This document shows positions 36,139 through 44,617 of a DNA stretch of 64,000 nt, piece after piece; within the stretch, counting starts at the first letter, position 1, and the number at the start of each line of letters is the position of its first letter. The notes below the pieces were generated by a model. It was not told the DNA's origin. It did no database searches and was given only the letters and a program-made list of their open reading frames with translations. The translations under genes and the position numbers were made by a program. Source of the stretch: Anaerolineae bacterium (GTDB lineage Bacteria; Chloroflexota; Anaerolineae; Aggregatilineales; Phototrophicaceae); the NCBI GenBank assembly GCA_022821805.1, contig JAJECX010000026.1, forward strand, positions 1 through 64,000. Reading direction: 5' to 3'.

Positions 36139-36170
36139 GCCACCCCTGTAAACACCCCGACAGGGGTGGC
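36139..36170 (+). terminator. riboswitch-associated hairpin
   Basis: A perfect 11-base-pair stem (36139-36149 with 36160-36170, arm GCCACCCCTGT) closes a 10-base loop. Only two T follow, then CCGCC, so it lacks a classical T-tract. It is probably the expression platform of the TPP riboswitch. Confidence 0.6.
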
Positions 36171-36280
36171 TTCCGCCTATACCGCGCCCGGCTCCTAAAG
36201 TCTCCCTTGTGATGGCGAGCGCAAGCGATGCTTGCCCGCGGGGATGGTCGAATGTCAATCTCAGATTTCGGGAGCTGATC

Positions 36281-37333
36281 ATGTTTGTACGTCAAATTGC
36301 TGCTGTGTTAGTGCTGACCGTTGTCGGTGCGGTTGCCTTTGCGCAAGAGGCGGAGCGGGTAGTTGTGCTGACGCACGACAGCTTCGCCATGACGGAAGAG
36401 GTGCTGGCTGCCTTTGAAAAACACGCTGGCGTAACAGTCGAAATCCTTCGGTCGGGCGATGCCGGTCAGATGGTGAATCAAGCGATACTGAGCAAGAACA
36501 ACCCGCTTGGCGATGTGCTGTATGGCGTCGACAACACCTTCTTAAGTCGGGCTTTAGCCGCCGAAATCTTCACGCCGTATGAGTCGCCGGAATTGCAATA
36601 CGTGAATGTGGATTTCATTCCCGACGACACATACCGTGTGACGCCGGTTGACTTCGGCGATGTTTGCCTCAACTATGACATTGCGTATTTCGAGGGAAAT
36701 GATCTGAACCTGCCGAGCAGCTTGAGCGATCTCTTGCGGCCGGAGTATAGAGGGTTGCTGGTAGCGGAGAACCCAGCCACGTCGTCGCCGGGCTTGGCTT
36801 TTCTGCTGGCGACCATCGCCGAGTATGGCGTGGAAGGCGAATTCACGTATCTGGATTACTGGCAAGAGCTTTACGACAATGACATTTTAGTCGTTGATGG
36901 CTGGACCGATGCCTACTACGGTGAATTCAAAGTGACTGGGCGCGACACCGGTTCGCGACCGATGGTCGTCAGCTATGCCAGCAGTCCGCCGGCGGAAGTG
37001 CTTTACAGCGAGAATCCGGACGCGGGCGCGATCACGGGCGCCATCGTCGACGATAATATGTGCTTCCGGCAAATTGAATACGTCGGCATTCTGGCGGGCG
37101 CCGCCAATGAAGGGGCGGCGCGGCAATTTGTCGACTTTATGCTGAGCCCGGCTTTCCAGGAAGAGTTGCCGCTGAACATGTTCGTATTCCCGGCGCGGGA
37201 AGATATCATGCTGCCGGAGGTATTTGCGGAATACGCGTTGATTCCTGAGAATCCAGCGCATGTCGATCCCGCTGAGATTGAAGCGAACCGCGAAGAATGG
37301 ATCCAAGCCTGGATGGAGGTCATGCTGCGTTGA
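36281..37333 (+). CDS. thiB: thiamine ABC transporter substrate-binding protein
   Basis: This 350-residue binding protein has a signal peptide (about 1-21, cleavage after AFAQ). The mature protein begins RVVVLTHDSFAMTEEVLAAFEKHAG, typical of TbpA/ThiB, with later DVLYGVDNTFLSRA. It captures thiamine or its phosphates outside the membrane. It is preceded by a TPP riboswitch, and its stop codon overlaps the permease ATG by one base. The ATG at 36281 has GGGAG 7 bases upstream; a longer frame is rejected. Confidence 0.94.
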   Translation: MFVRQIAAVLVLTVVGAVAFAQEAERVVVLTHDSFAMTEEVLAAFEKHAGVTVEILRSGDAGQMVNQAILSKNNPLGDVLYGVDNTFLSRALAAEIFTPYESPELQYVNVDFIPDDTYRVTPVDFGDVCLNYDIAYFEGNDLNLPSSLSDLLRPEYRGLLVAENPATSSPGLAFLLATIAEYGVEGEFTYLDYWQELYDNDILVVDGWTDAYYGEFKVTGRDTGSRPMVVSYASSPPAEVLYSENPDAGAITGAIVDDNMCFRQIEYVGILAGAANEGAARQFVDFMLSPAFQEELPLNMFVFPAREDIMLPEVFAEYALIPENPAHVDPAEIEANREEWIQAWMEVMLR

Positions 37334-38994
37334 TGCGGCGAGTACGCGAGCTTTGGATCGGCATTTATCTGATCCCGCTGGCCTTCCTGAGTCTTTTCTA
37401 CGTATATCCGCTGCTGTCTATTCTGGATGTCAGTCTACGGCCCACGGGCGCGCTCGATCTCTCGGGGTTTGCCAGACTGCTTTCGACTGACTATTACCTC
37501 GGGACGCTGTTATTCACCGTTTACCAAGCTGTTCTCTCGACGGCATTTACGCTGCTGCTGGCCACGCCCTGCGCCTTCGTCTTCGCGCGCTATCGTATCC
37601 CAGGCAAGTCGCTGCTGCTTTCGCTGGCGACCTTACCTTTCGTCTTGCCGACGGTGGTGGTGGCGCTGGCATTTGCCAGCCTGCTGGGCAAGAACGGATT
37701 GCTCAATGATCTGACCAGGACGCTATTTTCGCTGGACTACAGTCCGATCCAATTGGAGCGAACGCTGGCGATGATCATAATCGTTCATGTCTTTTACAAC
37801 TTCGCGGTAGCGCTGCGCATCATGACGAGCTACTGGTCGTCGGTGGGCATTGCCGCTGAAGAGGCGGCTCGCTGCCTGGGCGCGGACGAGTGGGCGCTTT
37901 GGCGCGAAATCCGACTTCCGCTGATTCGCCCGGCTTTGCTGTCTGCTGGCGCGCTGGTGTTCATTTTTTCGTTCACGAGTTTCGGTGTAATTCTGATTCT
38001 GGGCGGGATCCGTTTCGCGACGCTGGAGGTGCAGATCTATTATCAGGCGGTAAACATGTTCAACCTGCCGCTGGCGGCTGCGCTGTCGTTAGTGCAGATA
38101 CTAAGCATGCTGGCGATGTTGATGTTCTATACGTCTACACAGAAGAAACTGCATCTGGCGCTGGCAAGTGGCAAGACGATTGCGAGACAGGCGCGCAGCG
38201 GCCTTGAACGGCTCGGCGTGGGCAGCTGCGTTGCGCTAATTTCCGCCCTGCTATTTGCGCCGCTGTTCGCCCTCGTTTCGCGCTCGGTTTTGCTGGCGGG
38301 ACGATTGGATTTCAGCAATTACGGCAGTTTGGCGGAGAAATCGCGAGGCTCGCTGCTGTTCATCGCGCCGCTGGATGCGGTCTTCAATTCGCTGCGATTT
38401 GCGCTGATTGCGCTGATCGCGGCCTTGGTCTTGGGCTTGATCGCATCCTACCTGATTCAGCGCCCAGGCCGGCTGTCCCGGCTGGCGGATCCGCTATTCA
38501 TGCTGCCGCTGGCGACGAGCGCGGTGACCTTGGGTTTCGGCTTCATCATTGCGCTGGATGAGCCGCCGCTTAATCTGCGCGCCTCCTGGCTGATTATTCC
38601 GATTTCGCACACTCTCGTTGCGCTGCCATTCGTCGTCCGCAGTGTATTGCCCAGCTTGCGAGCGATACCGCCGTCCTTGCGCGAGGCGGCGCGAGTGCTT
38701 GGCGCAAAGCCAATGGATATGCTGCTGACGATTGACCTGCCTTTGTTGGGCCGGGGGATCGTGGTCGGGGCAACCTTCGCTTTCACAGTCAGCATGGGGG
38801 AGTTTGGCGCGTCGCTCTTTGTGGCGCAGCGGGAGTCGGTGACCATTCCAGTGGTGATTTATCGGCTGCTTGGCGACCCGGGCATGGCGTCGTATCGTCA
38901 GGCGCTGGCGATGAGCGTGGTATTGATGATCGTATGCGCTGGCGGGTTCATTATTATCGAGCGGATGCGCGTCGCTGGCGTTGGCGAGTTTTGA
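37333..38994 (+). CDS. thiP: thiamine ABC transporter permease
   Basis: This 553-residue integral membrane protein has two fused binding-protein-dependent permease domains with about 12 helices. EAA-loop motifs appear near EEAARCLGADEWALWREIRLP in the first half and REAARVLGAKPMDMLLTIDLP in the second. It forms the full transmembrane channel as one chain, as in ThiP and related iron permeases. It overlaps thiB and thiQ by one base at each end (TGATG), so the operon is tightly coupled. Confidence 0.93.
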   Translation: MRRVRELWIGIYLIPLAFLSLFYVYPLLSILDVSLRPTGALDLSGFARLLSTDYYLGTLLFTVYQAVLSTAFTLLLATPCAFVFARYRIPGKSLLLSLATLPFVLPTVVVALAFASLLGKNGLLNDLTRTLFSLDYSPIQLERTLAMIIIVHVFYNFAVALRIMTSYWSSVGIAAEEAARCLGADEWALWREIRLPLIRPALLSAGALVFIFSFTSFGVILILGGIRFATLEVQIYYQAVNMFNLPLAAALSLVQILSMLAMLMFYTSTQKKLHLALASGKTIARQARSGLERLGVGSCVALISALLFAPLFALVSRSVLLAGRLDFSNYGSLAEKSRGSLLFIAPLDAVFNSLRFALIALIAALVLGLIASYLIQRPGRLSRLADPLFMLPLATSAVTLGFGFIIALDEPPLNLRASWLIIPISHTLVALPFVVRSVLPSLRAIPPSLREAARVLGAKPMDMLLTIDLPLLGRGIVVGATFAFTVSMGEFGASLFVAQRESVTIPVVIYRLLGDPGMASYRQALAMSVVLMIVCAGGFIIIERMRVAGVGEF

Positions 38995-40016
38995 TGCTGC
39001 GAGCGCGGGATGTCTCACATGCCTATGGCGATATCGTCTCGCTGCGCGAGGTGTCGCTGGATCTTGATGAAGGCGAGATTCTGTGTTTGCTCGGTCCGAG
39101 CGGCTGCGGCAAGACCACCCTGCTGCGAATCATCGCTGGATTGGAGACTGAATACAAAGGTGTAATCGCCTTGGAGGGCGAAGACATCAAGCCGATTCCG
39201 GCGCATAAGCGCGGCTTTGGATTGATGTTCCAGGATTTTGCCTTGTTCCCGCATTTATCGGTCGCTGAGAATATCGCTTACGGTTTGAAGCGACTGGGGA
39301 TGAAGCGTGAAGCGATCGGCGAAGAAGTACGTTCACTTATGCGGCGCGTCGGCTTGGCCGACCTCGATGAACGGGATGTGGCGTCGCTCTCAGGCGGGCA
39401 GCAGCAGCGCGTGGCGCTGGCGCGCAGCCTGGCGCCGAATCCACGCTTGCTGATGCTGGATGAACCGCTTGGCTCGCTGGACGCCCAACTGCGCGATGCG
39501 TTGGCGCTCGAATTGCGGCGAATCGTCAAAAGCGCGGGCCTCAGCGCGATCTACGTCACCCATGACCATCGTGAAGCGTATGCGGTTGCTGATCGCATTG
39601 CGGTGATGAATACGGGAAGGGTCTATCAGCATGATGCGCCGCGCGACTTATATCGGCGTCCGCGCTGCGAGTTTGTGGCGCGATTTTTGGGTATGACCAA
39701 TGTGTTTCCAAAGAGCGACAGTCGCATCCTGGATTTGCTGGGAAGGACCGAGGCATGGCGGCGCTCCACCGGTTCAATCTTGATTCATCCCGCGGGAATC
39801 GAGCTTTCTGACGATATGGACAGCAGTGCGCTGAGAATCGAGTCTGTGGTAGAGAGCGCGGTCTTTCGCGGCGGGTTCACTGAAGTGACGGTTCTAACTG
39901 AGAGCGAATTGCGCTTGTCGTTCGCGCTGGCTGATTTGCCGGTGTCTGTCGGGGACAAGATGGGGATCAGCGTCAGGCGAGATAGCATCATCCCGCTGAA
40001 TGACTCGCTTGTGTAG
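38994..40016 (+). CDS. thiQ: thiamine ABC transporter ATP-binding protein
   Basis: This 340-residue ATPase has Walker A GPSGCGKT (about 34-41), signature LSGGQQQRVALARSL, and Walker B LLMLDEPLGSLDA, followed by the switch His in YVTHDHREA. The C-terminal 110 residues form a TOBE-like regulatory region, making it longer than E. coli ThiQ and closer to FbpC/PotA-type ATPases. Riboswitch control and gene order support thiamine transport. Confidence 0.9.
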   Translation: MLRARDVSHAYGDIVSLREVSLDLDEGEILCLLGPSGCGKTTLLRIIAGLETEYKGVIALEGEDIKPIPAHKRGFGLMFQDFALFPHLSVAENIAYGLKRLGMKREAIGEEVRSLMRRVGLADLDERDVASLSGGQQQRVALARSLAPNPRLLMLDEPLGSLDAQLRDALALELRRIVKSAGLSAIYVTHDHREAYAVADRIAVMNTGRVYQHDAPRDLYRRPRCEFVARFLGMTNVFPKSDSRILDLLGRTEAWRRSTGSILIHPAGIELSDDMDSSALRIESVVESAVFRGGFTEVTVLTESELRLSFALADLPVSVGDKMGISVRRDSIIPLNDSLV

Positions 40017-40090
40017 TCCCTATACCGCCGTCGGCTTGAAAGCTATAATCGCCATGTATTATCTCCAATTTAGCTGGAGAGGAGTTGCCT

Positions 40091-41629
40091 ATGCCACGGG
40101 CGTTGTTTAGTGTGTCCAGCAAACAGGGCATAGTCGGATTAGCCAAGGAGTTGGTACGGCTCGGTTGGGAGATCGTAGCCAGCGGCGGCACCGGGCAGAC
40201 TTTGGCGGAATCCGGAATTCCTGTTACCAAAGTCGAGCGCGTCACCGGGCAGAGCGAGATGCTTGGCGGGCGGGTAAAGACGCTTCATCCGGCGATCCAC
40301 AGCGCCATTCTAGCGCGCGACACAGCGGAAGATTTCGCCGAATTGGCGGCGAGCGGCATTGCGCCAATCAGCCTGGTGGTCTGCAACCTGTATCCTTTCA
40401 GCGAATCGATTCGCGACCCGGATGTCACCGTCAAAGAGGCGGTCGAGCAAATCGACATAGGCGGCGTTACACTGCTGCGGGCGGCGGCGAAGAATTTTGC
40501 GCGCGTAGTGGTTCTGTGCGATCCGGCCGATTATTCGAGTGTATTGGTGGCGCTAAAAACCGAGGGAACGACGGACATTGAACAGCGCCGCGAATTGGCG
40601 GTCAAAGCCTTCGCCCACAGCCGCGATTATGATGAGGCAATCCACGCCTACCTTTGCGAATCCGAGATTGCGGAGCCAGTCGACAGCGATGTGCCGGAAG
40701 GAATCTCGATCGGCGTGCAACGCAGTCATGAGCTTCGATACGGTGAAAACCCGCATCAAGCCGCCGCCTACTACACGCGCAGCGGCGAACAGACGCCACT
40801 GGGCGCCGATCAGTTGGCTGGCAAGCAGCTTTCATACAACAACATCCTCGATATCGATGCGGCTTGGCGGGCAGTCAGCAGCTTTGACGAGCCGACAGTT
40901 GTAATTGTCAAGCACCTGAATCCGACCGGCATTGCCAGCGCCGCCACCGTTGCGGAGGCCTTTCCGCTGGCTTTGGCCTCCGATTCGAAATCAGCCTTCG
41001 GCGGTATCATAGCGGCCAATCGAACCGTTGAAATGGCATTTATTGACGCCTTGGGCGCCATGTTTGTGGAAGCGATCATCGCGCCGAGTTATGGCTACGA
41101 GGTTGTTCAGAAGCTGCAGTCTGGGCGCAAGAACTGCCGCGTTCTGCAAATGTCGCGACCCTTTACTGGAACCTCGTTCGAATTCCGCAGTGTGATGGAT
41201 GGCCTGCTGCTGCAGCGATCGGATATCGGCGATCCGCCGGCCTCCCGCATGCGAACGGTGACGAAACGCATACCGATCGATGAAGAGATGGAATCGCTGC
41301 TTTTCGCCTGGAAGGCTGTGCAGCATGTGAAGTCAAATGCCATCGTGCTGGCGCAAGGCAGACGCACAGTGGGAATTGGCGGGGGCTTGCCCAGCCGGGT
41401 TGACGCCGCTGAACTGGCGATCAGGAAGGCGGCGGGCGAAACGCCCAATGCGGCGATGGCCTCCGATGCTTTCTTTCCCTTTGCCGACAGTATTGAAATG
41501 GCCGCGAGCTCAGGCGTTACATGCGTCATCCAACCCGGCGGTTCTATCCGCGACTCGCAGGTGATCGAAGCCGCAGACTACCATGACATGGCGATGATTT
41601 TCACCAACACGCGGCATTTTCGCCACTAG
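40091..41629 (+). CDS. purH: bifunctional AICAR transformylase / IMP cyclohydrolase
   Basis: This 512-residue enzyme performs the last two steps of purine synthesis to IMP. The N-terminal MGS-like cyclohydrolase domain runs about 1-145 (LFSVSSKQGI ... GGRVKTLHPAIHSAIL). The C-terminal transformylase domain includes ELRYGENPHQAAAYY, VKHLNPTGIASA and SDAFFPFADSIE. The ATG at 40091 is preceded by GGAGAGGAG-like sequence. Its 3' end is 9 bases from the convergent secF. Confidence 0.95.
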   Translation: MPRALFSVSSKQGIVGLAKELVRLGWEIVASGGTGQTLAESGIPVTKVERVTGQSEMLGGRVKTLHPAIHSAILARDTAEDFAELAASGIAPISLVVCNLYPFSESIRDPDVTVKEAVEQIDIGGVTLLRAAAKNFARVVVLCDPADYSSVLVALKTEGTTDIEQRRELAVKAFAHSRDYDEAIHAYLCESEIAEPVDSDVPEGISIGVQRSHELRYGENPHQAAAYYTRSGEQTPLGADQLAGKQLSYNNILDIDAAWRAVSSFDEPTVVIVKHLNPTGIASAATVAEAFPLALASDSKSAFGGIIAANRTVEMAFIDALGAMFVEAIIAPSYGYEVVQKLQSGRKNCRVLQMSRPFTGTSFEFRSVMDGLLLQRSDIGDPPASRMRTVTKRIPIDEEMESLLFAWKAVQHVKSNAIVLAQGRRTVGIGGGLPSRVDAAELAIRKAAGETPNAAMASDAFFPFADSIEMAASSGVTCVIQPGGSIRDSQVIEAADYHDMAMIFTNTRHFRH

Positions 41630-41638
41630 AATCAAGCG

Positions 41639-42604
41639 CTATTCCGCGGCTTCTGTGGGGTCGGCCGCAGCTGAATGCGGTCGCGCGCCGAGGAGCGGCA
41701 GTTCGCTCTTTTCCCAAGCGACCAGCAGCGGGACAGCGGTGAAAATTGAGGAGTAGGTCCCGGAAAGCAGCCCGATGAAGAGGATGGCGATGAACTGCTT
41801 TACCGTTTCGCCGCCAAATAGCAGAATCGCGATCATGATGAAGAAGGCATTCAGCTGTGTCGCCAGGGAGCGGTGGATCGTCTCCCAAATGCTGCGATTG
41901 ACAATCGTCTCGTAAGGCTCGCCCAAATGTTTGGGAATATTCTCGCGGATGCGATCAAAGACTACGATCGAGTCTTGCACCGAGAAGCCGACCACGGTCA
42001 GCAATGCCGTAAGAAATAAGGCGTCGATTTCCCAGCCCAGCAGCAGACCGAAGAGCGACATCACGCCCATGACTACCAGAATGTCATGAATCATGGCGGC
42101 GATGGCGCAGACGCCATAACGGATCGCGTTGGGCACCTGGCGGAAGGCGATCACGATGAAGCCGGTGATCACCAGCGCGCCGACCGCGACGGCGGCCAGG
42201 GCGGAACGGGTGACCTCTTGGCCGATAGTGGCGGATACCGTCTCCACGCGGAAGCTATCGCGGTTGATAGGCGCAATTCGAGCCAATCTTGCCAGGATGT
42301 CGTTGGTAACATTTACGTCGTGGAAACCTGCGCGAACTGACCAGCGAAAATCCGCGGGTTGTCCAATCTGCTGAATAATGACATTGTCATCGCCTATGGC
42401 GCTGAAAACCTGTCGGATGCCATCTTCGCTTGCGCCGCCACTTTCAAATCGCAACTCGTAGATGCTGCCGCCGAGAAAGTCGATACTGAGGCGGAAGGGG
42501 GCGCCGGTGGTCATCGTCGAATAGATCATGATCAGCAGCCCGGGCACGATGACGACAGCGGAAAGGATGAAGAACCAGCGGCGTTTCTGTACGATATCAA
42601 ACAT
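41639..42604 (-). CDS. secF: protein translocase subunit SecF
   Basis: This 321-residue protein has an N-terminal helix (KRRWFFILSAVVIVPGLLIMIYS), a periplasmic-type loop with SIDFLGGSIYELRF, and five C-terminal helices including VGFSVQDSIVVFDRIREN. With SecD it uses proton-motive force to pull exported proteins out. It follows secD by 12 bases. Confidence 0.95.
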   Translation of the reverse strand: MFDIVQKRRWFFILSAVVIVPGLLIMIYSTMTTGAPFRLSIDFLGGSIYELRFESGGASEDGIRQVFSAIGDDNVIIQQIGQPADFRWSVRAGFHDVNVTNDILARLARIAPINRDSFRVETVSATIGQEVTRSALAAVAVGALVITGFIVIAFRQVPNAIRYGVCAIAAMIHDILVVMGVMSLFGLLLGWEIDALFLTALLTVVGFSVQDSIVVFDRIRENIPKHLGEPYETIVNRSIWETIHRSLATQLNAFFIMIAILLFGGETVKQFIAILFIGLLSGTYSSIFTAVPLLVAWEKSELPLLGARPHSAAADPTEAAE

Positions 42605-42616
42605 TATTCGTCATCC

Positions 42617-44107
42617 TCAGGCGCCGAGGATCGCGCGATTGTTTTCGATGGCGCCGCGGAAAATGGCGACAAGCGCATAAAGGAAGGTGCGGGTGACAAT
42701 GACCGCTGTGAACAGATTCAGCACCAGCCCAATCGCCAGCGTCACCGCGAAGCCGGCGACGATGCTGGCGCCCGGCGTCTGCCCGAACATGAAGAGAATC
42801 CCGCAGATGATTATGGTCGAGAGGTTGGAATCGCGGATCGAGGTCCAGGCGCGGTCGAAGCCGGCTCTCAGCGCCGCGTCCAGCGGCAATCCGGCGCGCA
42901 GTTCTTCTTTGATGCGTTCGAAGATGAGAATGTTGCCATCGACAGCGGTACCGATTGAGATCAGGAATCCGGTGATGGCGGGCAAGGTCAGCGTAACCGG
43001 GAGCAGTTTGAAAACGGCGATATTGAGGAAGATGAAGACGACCAGCGCAAGATCGGCGGCGAAACCAGGCAGGCGGTAGTAAATGAGCATAAAGGCGAGC
43101 ACAACGATGACGCCGATGACGCCGGCTTGTACGCTCAGCCGGACAGATTCTCTGCCGAGCGTCGCGCCGACTTCTTGTGTGCTTTCAATGCGCAGAGGAA
43201 TTGGCAGGGCGCCCGATCTAAGCTGAAGAGCAAGGGTGTTGGCATCTTCTTCGGTGAATTGACCACTGATGACGCCGCCGGACGAGAGCTGATCCTGAAT
43301 GATTGGCGCCGAAAGCACTTCGCCATCCAATACAATCGCCATAGGCTCGCCAATGCGATCGCGCGTGAAGCTGCCAAAGATTTCCTGATATTCTTCCTTG
43401 ACTTCGAAATTGATCATCCATTCGGGGCTGCCCGTGCCCTGCGGGGGCGAAAGCACGGCGCTGGCTGCTTGCAAGCCCGCGCCCGTCATCACCGTGCGGA
43501 AAGGAAGACCGTTGACCGGGTGCGCGCGCCGTTTCGCCAATGGGTCTTCTTCGCCTTCAGCCAATGTGGCGTTTTGCCGCAGCGCGACCTGCTCGCTGGT
43601 CACGATCTCTGAGCCGACCAGATCAGCAACTTGATTGCGCAAGCCGCCGAAATCGACGAATTCGAGCAGGGCAGTACGCTGAATTGTCGCCACAGCTTGC
43701 GCCGGGTCGCGCACGCCGGGCAATTCAACCAGGATCCGATCGCGTCCCTGCACTTGCACGGTCGCCTCGGTTAGTCCAAGGGCGTTCACCCGTCGAGCCA
43801 CGTTGTTCGCGGTTTCGCCCAAATCTTCCAACGAGAAGTTTTCCAGCGATGTATCCGCTTGCAGCAGAACGCGCAGCCCGCCGACGAGGTCTAGGCCCAA
43901 GCTTTGCGTGATGTTCAATACAAATTCATATACGCCGTCGCCGTTCGCGTCGATTTCCAGATTCTCGCTGCATTTGAGATTGGCATCCGCTTCGGCTGCG
44001 GCGCAGGCTTCCGTCTGCACGCCTTTGAATTCTGGCGGCGTCGCCACCCAGATGCAGAACGCGCTCAGCAATGCGATAAAGATAAGCCAGCGAGCATGGC
44101 TGCTCAT
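42617..44107 (-). CDS. secD: protein translocase subunit SecD
   Basis: This 496-residue protein has an N-terminal helix, the large extracytoplasmic domain with GLDLVGGLRVLLQAD, and five C-terminal helices containing GTAVDGNILIFERIKEELR, a SecD hallmark. It works with SecF and YajC in the holo-translocon. Order yajC-secD-secF is the common arrangement. Confidence 0.95.
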   Translation of the reverse strand: MSSHARWLIFIALLSAFCIWVATPPEFKGVQTEACAAAEADANLKCSENLEIDANGDGVYEFVLNITQSLGLDLVGGLRVLLQADTSLENFSLEDLGETANNVARRVNALGLTEATVQVQGRDRILVELPGVRDPAQAVATIQRTALLEFVDFGGLRNQVADLVGSEIVTSEQVALRQNATLAEGEEDPLAKRRAHPVNGLPFRTVMTGAGLQAASAVLSPPQGTGSPEWMINFEVKEEYQEIFGSFTRDRIGEPMAIVLDGEVLSAPIIQDQLSSGGVISGQFTEEDANTLALQLRSGALPIPLRIESTQEVGATLGRESVRLSVQAGVIGVIVVLAFMLIYYRLPGFAADLALVVFIFLNIAVFKLLPVTLTLPAITGFLISIGTAVDGNILIFERIKEELRAGLPLDAALRAGFDRAWTSIRDSNLSTIIICGILFMFGQTPGASIVAGFAVTLAIGLVLNLFTAVIVTRTFLYALVAIFRGAIENNRAILGA

Positions 44108-44139
44108 TCAGGTCCGCCTTCCCAGTGGTGACATCACTC

Positions 44140-44472
44140 TCAGGATGAAGTCCGTTCGCCGCGCGGCTTCCTGATGCCGAGCCCGGCGTTGTATGCAAGT
44201 TCGTCGGGATCGTACACTTGCTGCAATGCCGCCGTTAACAGCTTGATCCGCACGCCGTCGGCGATTTCCAGGTGAGATATGCCTTTATCGACATCGATAT
44301 CGATGATCTTGCCGATGATCCCGCCATAAGTAACGATCTCATCACCAACGTGGAGGGAGCGCACAACTTTCTGTTTGTGCTGAAACGCGCGCTGTTTGGG
44401 AAAGACGACCAGCGCCCAGTACCCGCCCAGCGCCAAGGCGAGGATCGCAAATACGAGAATGAATTCCGGCAT
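44140..44472 (-). CDS. yajC: preprotein translocase subunit YajC
   Basis: This 110-residue protein has one N-terminal helix (about 2-20, FILVFAILALALGGYWALVV), then the YajC core QKVVRSLHVGDEIVTYGGIIGKIIDI. It associates with SecDF. The ATG at 44472 is preferred, as the eight upstream residues are not conserved. A minus-strand TATAAT at 44503-44508 may be its -10. Confidence 0.92.
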   Translation of the reverse strand: MPEFILVFAILALALGGYWALVVFPKQRAFQHKQKVVRSLHVGDEIVTYGGIIGKIIDIDVDKGISHLEIADGVRIKLLTAALQQVYDPDELAYNAGLGIRKPRGERTSS

Positions 44473-44546
44473 ACTAATCAACCTAAACGTCCAAACCACC
44501 GAATTATATAGGCTAGACCCCTTGTAGGCTAGTCCAGTTCGTTTGC

Positions 44547-44575
44547 TTGACCAATCGGCAATTCATACCTAAAAT
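44547..44575 (+). promoter_or_regulatory. promoter of the envelope gene at 44618
   Basis: There is a -35 TTGACC (44547-44552), a 17-base spacer and a -10 TAAAAT (44570-44575), about 43 bases before the ATG. Confidence 0.65.
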
Positions 44576-44617
44576 ACGCGGAGCAGCCGTCGCCCGCAGA
44601 TTGAGGTGGTTTATATC

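Larger units (their letters stand above)
35968..36280. other. 5' leader of the thiamine transporter operon
   Basis: This gap holds a promoter (35978-36006), a TPP riboswitch (about 36026-36124) and a strong hairpin (36139-36170). The last 110 bases before the thiB ATG have no further recognisable element except the GGGAG ribosome-binding site. Confidence 0.85.
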
